The position numbers and the translations under genes are program-made. Source: Phormidesmis priestleyi (GTDB lineage Bacteria; Cyanobacteriota; Cyanobacteriia; Phormidesmidales; Phormidesmidaceae). Taken from it: 8,082 nt of DNA. This document shows, piece after piece, positions 1 to 5,222 of this stretch. The notes beneath the pieces were generated by a model. It was not told where the DNA came from. It made no database searches and worked only from the letters and a program-made list of their open reading frames with translations. The stretch lies in NCBI GenBank assembly GCA_003242115.1, contig QBMP01000147.1:1-8082 (forward strand). The letters run 5' to 3'. Positions within the stretch are counted from its first letter, which is position 1. Each line of letters starts with the position of its first letter.

Positions 1-88
1 TCGGCTTTGGCTGAACGCTACATCTAGTGCCCACCACGGGAATTCCTGAAGAGCCAATATTATTTAGCGTTTCAGTAGCAGAACTCAT
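1..88 (-). CDS. 5' end of an unidentified gene downstream of brxB (truncated by window edge)
   Basis: An open frame starts with ATG at 88 and runs off the left edge after 29 codons (MSSATETLNNIGSSGIPVVG, then TRCSVQPKP). The start lies 13 bases past the brxB stop codon and has a weak purine stretch (GAAGAGAAA) about 8-9 bases upstream, so it is probably translated from the same message as brxA and brxB. An in-frame ATG at 118 would overlap brxB but has no visible ribosome binding site. In type 1 BREX operons the gene after brxB is usually brxC, a very large ATPase. The residues visible here do not resemble the BrxC N-terminus as I know it, and I do not recognise them. It may be a small extra operon member or another BREX component with a divergent start. 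Identity is undetermined. Confidence 0.5.
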   Translation of the reverse strand, partial: MSSATETLNNIGSSGIPVVGTRCSVQPKP

Positions 89-101
89 AGCAGCTTTCTC
101 T

Positions 102-734
102 TCAGACCTCGTAATCATAAATATTGAACGCTCGGTAATACTTATCGTCTTGCAGCTTGCCAAACAAATCGAGCGAGGCCCCGGACTCTAACGACTGGGT
201 GTATTCCCCAGGGAAAAATAGAACGGTTGGCTGATCTTTAGCCGTACTCTGAAGATTATTCAACACATTGTGAGATCGGATGTATGGGAATACCTCCCCA
301 ATGCCGGATATAAAAAGCACATCGAACCCGGTAGTTGCTTTTTTGTCGGCGATTTTTTGCGCGATCGCAGGCACCACATGTGCCTCCGAATCCAATACGC
401 CTTGAAGCAACTCCTTTAGCTGCTCCTTAGGAACCGTCTCCTCCATCGCCAAAATCTGCTCCCAAATCTCTCGACTCTTCAGCAGTTCAATGGAAAGGTC
501 ATAGAGATTTATATCCAAGACCTCAACCCCCCGACTCCCCAAGCTCTTAATCAACCCCTGGCGAGTGCGATCCATAGCAGCAGCTTCTTTAGGATTGAAC
601 GGGCAAATGAAGAATGGAATCTCATTACCCAGTCCTTGCTTGCTTAAGAATCGCTGCCCAGAGATAACCGCTTGCAGATGCTTGAACCGTTCAGGCATCT
701 TCTCTCTACTAATGTTTTTAGCCATTACGCCCAT
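102..734 (-). CDS. brxB: BrxB, DUF1788 protein of a BREX phage-defence system
   Basis: The product of up to 210 residues matches the DUF1788/BrxB family in length and in its C-terminal signature, LFFPGEYTQS (about residues 172-181) followed by LDLFGKL and DDKYYRAF close to the end. An earlier conserved stretch, DVLFISGIGEVFPYIRSHN, is also typical. BrxB is a core component of BREX, which blocks phage DNA replication and marks host DNA by adenine methylation. Its own biochemical role is not established. Two ATGs are possible: 734, and 725, which overlaps the brxA stop codon as TAATG and suggests translational coupling. The family's N-terminus does not decide between them. The gene is intact and directly follows brxA. 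The rest of the operon (brxC, pglX, pglZ, brxL in type 1) would lie beyond the left edge. Confidence 0.9.
   Translation of the reverse strand: MGVMAKNISREKMPERFKHLQAVISGQRFLSKQGLGNEIPFFICPFNPKEAAAMDRTRQGLIKSLGSRGVEVLDINLYDLSIELLKSREIWEQILAMEETVPKEQLKELLQGVLDSEAHVVPAIAQKIADKKATTGFDVLFISGIGEVFPYIRSHNVLNNLQSTAKDQPTVLFFPGEYTQSLESGASLDLFGKLQDDKYYRAFNIYDYEV
361..368. repeat. HIP1 octamer GCGATCGC (one of four)
   Basis: The octamer GCGATCGC occurs here inside brxB and again at 5032-5039 (start region of the recombinase), 6228-6235 (ATPase-nuclease) and 7767-7774 (cysteine-motif protein). HIP1 is greatly over-represented in many cyanobacterial genomes, so this is the main evidence for the host group. 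No copy lies between 369 and 5031, which includes brxA and the whole par operon. Confidence 0.8.
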
Positions 735-1336
735 CTACAAAGGTCAGCTTGAAATACCGGAAATATTAAAAGATCCTGACGCTGCCGCCTTGGAATCGCT
801 TGCAAGAACTGAGCGCTCAGCACCACCGGATTGATAATATGGCTATCCGTCAGAAGTCCGGCCTCTCGCATCATCTTAAAGATAATTTGACGAACCTTGA
901 TTTGTGTCGCATAGGCAATTCTGTCCAGCTCATCATGCCACTCAGCCTTTTGGTTGAAAAACGCATCAAAATCCTCATATTGAAGGACAGACTTAAAGGC
1001 AATAAACCTTTCCCTCAGCACTTCCTTGGCAAAATCAGCAATAAATTCATAGCGACGGCAGACCGCTAACCACAGAAGGTGGCTCTGATCCTGCGGCGTC
1101 CCATTTAGCATCAAAGTCAACTCTTCCTCACAGAGCGTTTTCAGTCTAGAACTAATTTCTCTATAAACCCGTTTCAGCGTATTCAAAGTTCTAGTTTGCA
1201 AAAGATTTTCAGATAGCACTTTTTTGCGCACCGCGCTCCAGTCACGAAAGTCTAGAAAAAGCCTAGCCATCTTCAAAGATTCTTGGCGAAACAGGCTACC
1301 CGTTGTAAACGACATACTATATTTTTTGCTTGCCAT
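725..1336 (-). CDS. brxA: BrxA, DUF1819 protein of a BREX phage-defence system
   Basis: The 203-residue product carries the DUF1819/BrxA hallmarks: YSMSFTTGSLF near the N-terminus, then a helical body with LLWLAVCRRYEFIADFAKEVLRER, YEDFDAFFNQKAEWHDELDR and IIFKMMREAGLL. Members of this family are small helical proteins reported to bind DNA, and brxA is normally the first gene of type 1 BREX operons, as here. I chose ATG 1336 because known BrxA proteins begin a few residues before the SFTTG motif, and AGGTAGTGGA precedes it. A TTG at 1378 with AGGA four bases upstream would add 14 residues and remains possible. The gene overlaps or abuts brxB. No separate BrxR-type regulator is seen upstream: the next gene is parB. 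Confidence 0.9.
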   Translation of the reverse strand: MASKKYSMSFTTGSLFRQESLKMARLFLDFRDWSAVRKKVLSENLLQTRTLNTLKRVYREISSRLKTLCEEELTLMLNGTPQDQSHLLWLAVCRRYEFIADFAKEVLRERFIAFKSVLQYEDFDAFFNQKAEWHDELDRIAYATQIKVRQIIFKMMREAGLLTDSHIINPVVLSAQFLQAIPRRQRQDLLIFPVFQADLCRWA

Positions 1337-1405
1337 TCCACTACCTGATGTCCCTGTATACTCATATACCCCGCTCAACTTTCCTGAGGCTCATTTACTC
1401 TGCAT

Positions 1406-1432
1406 ATCGTAAAAGCCAAAGTGACCTCACAA
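1406..1432 (-). promoter_or_regulatory. Possible promoter of brxA
   Basis: Read on the minus strand, TTGTGA (1432-1427) and TACGAT (1411-1406) are separated by 15 bases and each match the sigma-70 consensus at four of six positions. The -35 element overlaps a small inverted repeat, GTGACCTCAC (1421-1430). The spacing is short, so this is only a weak candidate, about 70-100 bases before the brxA start. Confidence 0.2.
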
Positions 1433-1575
1433 ATTTTAGCCGCTTGTGCCCGAAGGCGACGGATTAGGCTTCAAGAAAAATTTATTCGATTGTCTGAATG
1501 CTCTACTTTAGCTACTCAAGATTGACAGCTTCAAAGAGACCGCTGTTAAAGCTAGAGAAGCGTAGTCAAAGAGGG

Positions 1576-1599
1576 CTTCGGAGTAACGTTATTCCGAAG
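1576..1599. repeat. parS-like palindrome, copy 1 (between brxA and parB)
   Basis: This is a 24-bp palindrome centred on ACGT, with arms CTTCGGA and TCCGAAG. Every pair is complementary except one G-T pair (1583/1592). It shares the core CGGAGTAACGTTATTCCG with three other sites in the window. Its closeness to parA-parB and its symmetry make it a candidate ParB binding site. It lies 33 bases past the parB stop codon, on the brxA side. Confidence 0.8.
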
Positions 1600-1601
1600 T
1601 A

Positions 1602-1634
1602 GAGGATAGTGCAACAGCTTGTTGCGCTATCCTC
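1602..1634 (-). terminator. Hairpin immediately downstream of parB, probable terminator
   Basis: The arms 1602-1615 and 1621-1634 form a 14-bp stem (13 Watson-Crick pairs and one G-T) around the 5-base loop AGCTT. It begins four bases past the parB stop codon, the usual position for a terminator of the parAB message. The trailing tract on the minus strand is pyrimidine-rich rather than a clean U run, so termination may be incomplete. On the plus strand the stem is followed by CTTTTA, so it could also stop transcription coming the other way. Confidence 0.6.
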
Positions 1635-1637
1635 CTT

Positions 1638-2678
1638 TTACTCTTCAAGTAGAGCTTTTAGGTTGTTGAGAGCTGTCTGAATCTTGCGCTTCTTTTTGAT
1701 ATCTGACTCAATCTGCTTTCTGTAGCTTGCCTTTGATAAAGTCGCTACCACATCTTTAAGGTCTAAAACGCATTGCCCAGGCTTCTCTTTCTTTTTGCCT
1801 GTATGACTTGAGGTGGACTTATTTTTCTTTCTAGAACCATTAGCTATGGGTGCTTTCGGATAGCCAGCTTCAGCATTAGTAGTCAGAACTTGCCCTACTC
1901 TATTCCGAACGGCTCTAACAGACAAGTTTTCTTTTAGGACTTCAGCAAGCAGCGCTAAAAGCGTCTGCTCATCTTTAATCCTGTTTAAACTCTCAGCTTT
2001 TAAGTACGAAAGCCCTTGCTCAAGATGAGCAGTTTTCAAAGGCTCCTGAAGCCTTAGGGTAGGCAGATAATTAGATCGAAAAGACGATAGCTCAATCTCA
2101 AACTCATTTAGGACACTCACAATAGCGGTCAAATTTTCGTTCGTCCCGTTGCCCGGAGTAACGTTATTCCGAGTAGTTGCTAGCTTGTCGCCATGCCCTT
2201 CTCTGCCAACAATTTCAACCACTGTCTCTGGGTCAATTGAGTACTTTGTCTCTATTAAGTTCAAGATGCCTAGAGTCTCTTCTAAACGCGAGAGGTCTTC
2301 ACGGTTTAGGTTCTCACGAAGGGCGAAGTCAAGTGCTTCATCGTCATCAAAGTCACCGATGAAGCAGTATACGTTTATAAGTTTTGCTTGCTTTGCAGCC
2401 CTGTAACGTCGCTCTCCTGCAACAAGTTGAAAGTCGCCCTCCATAAAGGGGTGAGGACGCACAACCAGAACTCCCTTAAAGCCGTGTTCGCGAAAGCTGC
2501 TAGCAAGTGCTTCTATTGAGTCTTCGCTAAAGTAGCATCGTGGCTGATCCTCCCAAGGATGAATCTTTGAAAGAGAAAGAGAAGCTGGCTTATCGCTAGC
2601 AGTAAAGTTCTGCGTGTCACTCGATACTAATCCGTCAAGGATACCGCCACCTAGCAAGCTACCTACTGAATTACCCAT
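1638..2678 (-). CDS. parB: ParB/Spo0J-family plasmid partition protein
   Basis: The 346-residue protein has the ParB N-terminal CTPase domain: HPWEDQPR (40-47), then LVVRPHP, the nucleotide-binding box LVAGERRYRAAK (85-96), and ENLNREDLSRLEE (122-134). A helical DNA-binding region follows (about 145-265). The tail has a lysine-rich linker (about 283-305, KKNK, GKKKEK) and a helical C-terminus that would suit dimerisation. ParB loads on parS and, with ParA, positions the replicon at cell division. The ATG at 2678 has a strong Shine-Dalgarno sequence (AGAGGAGG, nine bases upstream) and overlaps the parA stop by 8 bp, as in a coupled operon. Oddly, the linker inside the DNA-binding region is long and polar (about 158-182), and codons 170-175 are themselves a copy of the parS-like palindrome. 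Confidence 0.93.
   Translation of the reverse strand: MGNSVGSLLGGGILDGLVSSDTQNFTASDKPASLSLSKIHPWEDQPRCYFSEDSIEALASSFREHGFKGVLVVRPHPFMEGDFQLVAGERRYRAAKQAKLINVYCFIGDFDDDEALDFALRENLNREDLSRLEETLGILNLIETKYSIDPETVVEIVGREGHGDKLATTRNNVTPGNGTNENLTAIVSVLNEFEIELSSFRSNYLPTLRLQEPLKTAHLEQGLSYLKAESLNRIKDEQTLLALLAEVLKENLSVRAVRNRVGQVLTTNAEAGYPKAPIANGSRKKNKSTSSHTGKKKEKPGQCVLDLKDVVATLSKASYRKQIESDIKKKRKIQTALNNLKALLEE
2154..2171. repeat. parS-like palindrome, copy 2 (inside parB)
   Basis: The 18-bp core CGGAGTAACGTTATTCCG is identical to the cores of copies 1 and 3. It lies in the parB coding sequence, exactly in register with codons 170-175 (Arg-Asn-Asn-Val-Thr-Pro). Flanking bases do not extend the symmetry. 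The encoded residues fall in a polar Gly/Asn/Thr-rich linker, where such a site could be tolerated. Confidence 0.8.
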
Positions 2679-3486
2679 TGATTACAGCCTCCTCTTTAGG
2701 AGCAATAGTTTGATTAATACTTCCAGCGATATTGCTTAAGACTTCAAGTGCTGGATGGTTTTTACGGTGTAGTCCCAAGGGAAGGTGTTTTCGAGTTGCA
2801 GTTGCAAAGTCAATCCCTCTAGGCACAGGGTCAAAGATAGTGGTGTCCTTAAATAGTGGATTAGCTTTAAGTTTTTCAAAGACCTCAGTGATCATTTCAA
2901 TAGCTTCCTTATGGCTATTGACGCGACTATCAAACATAGTTGGCACAACGCCAAAGACTTTGAGGTGTGGATTAATCTGTTGCGTAATCTCGAAGGTCAT
3001 CTGCAATAGGTTAATTGTTGCCTCAACTGATTTGTATTCAGTCTGAATTGGAATCAGCAAATTGTCAGCCGCTGCGAGGCAGTTAATTGCCAGTTGGCCC
3101 AAAGATGGAGGGCAATCGATGAGAATGATGTCATAGTCGCCACTCACTTTATCTAGCACCTGCTTTAGACGAGTCTCTTTCTGCATTACGCCACCTAATT
3201 TAATCTCACATTGTGCAAGATATATATTTGTTGGCGCAAGGGTGCACCATTCAAACTCGTCTACTAGAGGCAACGGCAAACTTAGATCAAGCATACTATT
3301 GGCGATGGTCTCCGAGAAGCTCGTTGGAGACTTACCCATGAATGTAGTCAACGATGCCTGCGGGTCAAAATCCAGTAGTAATACTTTTGCTCCATAGTCT
3401 GAAGCTAAATGATATCCGAGGTTTTGGGTGAGGGTTGACTTACCAACACCTCCAGACATATTGAATAAAGCCCAAACGCTACCCAT
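2671..3486 (-). CDS. parA: ParA-family partition ATPase (ParA/Soj)
   Basis: The 271-residue protein starts almost directly with the P-loop, so it lacks the N-terminal helix-turn-helix domain of type Ia plasmid ParA and is built like Soj/type Ib. Visible motifs are Walker A SGGVGKST (11-18), Walker A' LLLDFDPQASLT (36-47), and Walker B IILIDCPPS (120-128). The position of the signature lysine of the KGGVGKT motif is serine (S11). ParA forms ATP-dependent patterns on the nucleoid and is stimulated by ParB bound at parS to segregate the plasmid. The ATG at 3486 has AAGGAAG close upstream. parB follows with an 8-bp overlap. Two parS-like palindromes lie 87 and 254 bp upstream of the start, so ParB binding could also affect expression of this operon. 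Confidence 0.93.
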   Translation of the reverse strand: MGSVWALFNMSGGVGKSTLTQNLGYHLASDYGAKVLLLDFDPQASLTTFMGKSPTSFSETIANSMLDLSLPLPLVDEFEWCTLAPTNIYLAQCEIKLGGVMQKETRLKQVLDKVSGDYDIILIDCPPSLGQLAINCLAAADNLLIPIQTEYKSVEATINLLQMTFEITQQINPHLKVFGVVPTMFDSRVNSHKEAIEMITEVFEKLKANPLFKDTTIFDPVPRGIDFATATRKHLPLGLHRKNHPALEVLSNIAGSINQTIAPKEEAVING

Positions 3487-3572
3487 AGCTTCCTTTTTTT
3501 ATGGCACTTGAAGGTACAGTAAACCTTTTTTTGAGAATCCGATACCCCTTATAAACAAATTTTCTAGCGGTT

Positions 3573-3604
3573 TTGTGTTCGGAGTAACGTTATTCCGAAC
3601 ACAA
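3573..3604. repeat. parS-like palindrome, copy 3 (upstream of parA), longest arms
   Basis: This is a 32-bp palindrome, TTGTGTTCGGA on one side and its complement on the other, centred on ACGT. The only mismatch is a G-T pair (3584/3593), at the same place as in copies 1 and 2. It is the most extended of the four sites and lies 87 bases upstream of the parA start. That position suits a main centromere site or an operator for autoregulation. Confidence 0.85.
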
Positions 3605-3739
3605 TAGGAAAGACTACATCGTCCGTAACAGTTATCCGCTAGTACTTCAAATAAAATGGCAGTGTCTGAAAAATTACTACTAATTTTCGTTCCATAAACA
3701 TCTCTTATGAGTCGATAGCTTCTCCCGTTCTGCGAAGGA

Positions 3740-3759
3740 TCGGAATAACGTTACTCCGA
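3740..3759. repeat. parS-like palindrome, copy 4 (inverted orientation)
   Basis: The 20-bp sequence TCGGAATAACGTTACTCCGA is the reverse complement form of the other three copies, with the asymmetric pair swapped (A3745/C3754). It is 135 bases beyond copy 3, further upstream of parA. Confidence 0.8.
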
Positions 3760-3876
3760 CTCTGTGGTGAGGAATGACCAACTAATCTCAATCGCCTAAT
3801 GTTTGAGGCTTTTAGGTTGTTCTGTAAACTCGACAATTGACGAAGAAAGCAATTATCTGACAGCCGCTTTACCACG

Positions 3877-3903
3877 CTGTAGACTAAAAGTCTCAGTCTA
3901 CAG
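3877..3903. repeat. Perfect inverted repeat next to the recombinase gene
   Basis: CTGTAGACT (3877-3885) and AGTCTACAG (3895-3903) are perfect 9-bp inverted arms around a 9-base spacer. A second, competing pairing is AGACT (3881-3885) with AGTCT (3889-3893). The site lies 45 bases past the recombinase stop codon. There is no T-tract on either side, which argues against a terminator. Two arms of 9 bp around a spacer of 6-9 bp is the general layout of a tyrosine-recombinase core site, so it is a candidate target of the neighbouring enzyme. This is inference only. Confidence 0.5.
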
Positions 3904-3947
3904 AAGCTACATAAGATCGGTCGAAGATAAAACAGGTAAAACCTCGA

Positions 3948-5072
3948 CTAAAATAAGCCATCATCAGACTCAGAGCGTTCCATCAAATCGTTGAAGGCAT
4001 CCTCCGCCTTTTTCTCAACGGCTCTGCGGGTATAACGGTCGAAGGTAACTGGCGACTTAATTCGCATGAGCTTACGGGCGTAGTCCGGCTGCACGTCACC
4101 CATAACGAGCTGGGTGCCAAACGTGTGGCGTAGCCGGTGGGGATGGACGTTCTCTGTCGATTCCGAGATCGCCGCCAAATCCTTAACCATCTCATAAATC
4201 CCCCAGTACCCCAATCGCTTCCCATAGCCGTTTCTCGATAAGCTTCTAAAGAGCGGATCACCCAAACCAGTGTCAAAGCCTTTCTGTACACACCAGCCCA
4301 AGTAACTCTCTATTGCTTGCCGAGCCTTCGGCGATAGCGGCACTGCCCCATCGCTGCGCCACTTTGCCCCACTCACCTGAATCGCCTGCCCGTTGTAATC
4401 CCCAATATTCAAATTGCTGACTTCCGTAGCCCTGAGTCCATGCTTCAGCAGCTCGAAAATAGCGGTATCTCTAATGCTAAGTGACTCCCGCTGCCCCCGA
4501 TACTTAAGCCCATCTGCGAGATGACGCACCGCTGCGATCTCCATATCCTTGGTCTCAGTCGGCGTGGCGGGCACCTTTTCAACGTTCAACGTCGGGTTAT
4601 AGACGATGTAGCGCTTGGTTGTAAGCCACTTGAAGAAGCTGTGGAGCGTCGCTAATGCCTGGTTGATGCTAGCTGGTGAAAGCCCAATCTTGCCCGATTT
4701 AGTGGGTTGACGCTTTAAATATGCCTTGTAGTTGCGAATATCCACGTCATCCATATCGCCCCAGTGCTTGAACTCACACCAAACTTGAAAGCCTCGAAGC
4801 TGGCGTACGTAGGCTTTTTTGGTATTGGGCCTGATCTCGCGGTCGCACAAAAACTCATCAACCCAATCCATTTCGACTGGCTTATCTGGCACCGGCACAG
4901 CGGGCACAGCAGGCACAGCAGGCTTCGCTAGCGCACCAACCTCAATGAATGTCGGAATCAGATCAGGTTTTGCCATCATTTCAAACCAAAAATACAGCCC
5001 GAACCGCCGCGAAAACGCTCCCGATTTCTGAGCGATCGCGCATTTTGAAAGGCGCATTGGCCCGTTATTCAT
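3948..5072 (-). CDS. Tyrosine recombinase/integrase (phage integrase family, XerC/D-like)
   Basis: The protein (374 residues from ATG 5072) has an N-terminal SAM-like core-binding domain (about 66-165; DEFLCDREIRPNTKKAYVRQLRGFQ) and a C-terminal catalytic domain. Catalytic residues visible are Arg214 (HGLRATEVSNL), probably Lys237 (SGAKWR), His312 and Arg315 (HPHRLRHTFGT), and the nucleophile Tyr347 (FDRYTRR). The usual second His/Trp, nine residues before the tyrosine (as in GHSS...RYTH), is Ile338. A proline-alanine-valine repeat (51-60) links the start to the core-binding domain. The start is uncertain: ATG 4979 or 4976 (MMAKPDLIPTF) is about as likely as 5072, neither has a Shine-Dalgarno sequence, and both are preceded by GTTTGAA. 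Likely jobs are multimer resolution or integration of the replicon. It is transcribed divergently from the ATPase-nuclease gene. Confidence 0.88.
   Translation of the reverse strand: MNNGPMRLSKCAIAQKSGAFSRRFGLYFWFEMMAKPDLIPTFIEVGALAKPAVPAVPAVPVPDKPVEMDWVDEFLCDREIRPNTKKAYVRQLRGFQVWCEFKHWGDMDDVDIRNYKAYLKRQPTKSGKIGLSPASINQALATLHSFFKWLTTKRYIVYNPTLNVEKVPATPTETKDMEIAAVRHLADGLKYRGQRESLSIRDTAIFELLKHGLRATEVSNLNIGDYNGQAIQVSGAKWRSDGAVPLSPKARQAIESYLGWCVQKGFDTGLGDPLFRSLSRNGYGKRLGYWGIYEMVKDLAAISESTENVHPHRLRHTFGTQLVMGDVQPDYARKLMRIKSPVTFDRYTRRAVEKKAEDAFNDLMERSESDDGLF
4894..4920. repeat. Short tandem repeat, 3 x 9 bp, inside the recombinase gene
   Basis: GGCACAGCG, GGCACAGCA and GGCACAGCA are consecutive 9-bp units. 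Because the unit is three codons long it stays in frame and encodes a Pro-Ala-Val repeat, in a flexible N-terminal segment ahead of the core-binding domain. The copy number could vary among relatives without harm to the reading frame. Confidence 0.8.
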
Positions 5073-5080
5073 TTCAAACT

Positions 5081-5123
5081 AGCATATCAAACCCCAAATA
5101 AGTTCATTTATTTGGGTTATGCT
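5081..5123. promoter_or_regulatory. Interrupted dyad in the divergent promoter region of the recombinase and ATPase-nuclease genes
   Basis: The inner arms CCCAAATAA (5093-5101) and TTATTTGGG (5108-5116) are perfect. The outer arms AGCATA (5081-5086) and TATGCT (5118-5123) extend the symmetry with a bulge on one side. It sits in the gap between two genes read in opposite directions, so it may be a regulator binding site shared by both. A terminator role is less likely, because it lies at the 5' ends of both genes. No clear -35/-10 promoter pair was found. Confidence 0.5.
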
Positions 5124-5222
5124 AAAAATCAGACTAAGAATAACTATAAAGTTCTGCGGTATGATGCAAGTGCAAAACCACAAGTGTTTCAGCCTACCGC
5201 TCGTTCATCAGACCTGAAGCTT

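Larger units (their letters stand above)
1379..1637. other. Intergenic region between brxA and parB
   Basis: The 259 bases contain no convincing gene. They hold a hairpin just after parB (1602-1634), one parS-like palindrome (1576-1599), and the presumed leader and promoter of the BREX operon. The stretch 1440-1570 is A/T-rich without a structure I can name. Both flanking genes are on the minus strand, so any parB read-through would enter brxA. Confidence 0.6.
3487..3947. other. Intergenic region upstream of parA with centromere-like sites
   Basis: These 461 bases contain no convincing gene. They hold the presumed parA promoter and leader, two parS-like palindromes (3573-3604 and 3740-3759), and an unrelated perfect inverted repeat (3877-3903) near the end of the recombinase gene. 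The stretch just before parA (about 3490-3570) is A/T-rich, but I see no clear -35/-10 pair. No iterons or replication-origin repeats were found. Confidence 0.6.

Noticed and set aside
565..1069. Plus-strand open frames opposite brxB and brxA (565-834 and 800-1069)
   Set aside because: They lie antisense to two clearly recognisable BREX genes and their translations show no family features.
1632..1638. AAGGAGG on the minus strand just after the parB stop, resembling a strong ribosome binding site
   Set aside because: No start codon lies at a suitable distance, and the sequence is part of the terminator-like stem.
2149..2406. Plus-strand open frames opposite parB
   Set aside because: They are serine/arginine-rich shadows of the parB reading frame with no recognisable domain.
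3803..3994. Plus-strand 63-codon frame starting with TTG between the parA region and the recombinase
   Set aside because: It has no ribosome binding site, overlaps the recombinase end, crosses the inverted repeat 3877-3903, and resembles no known protein.
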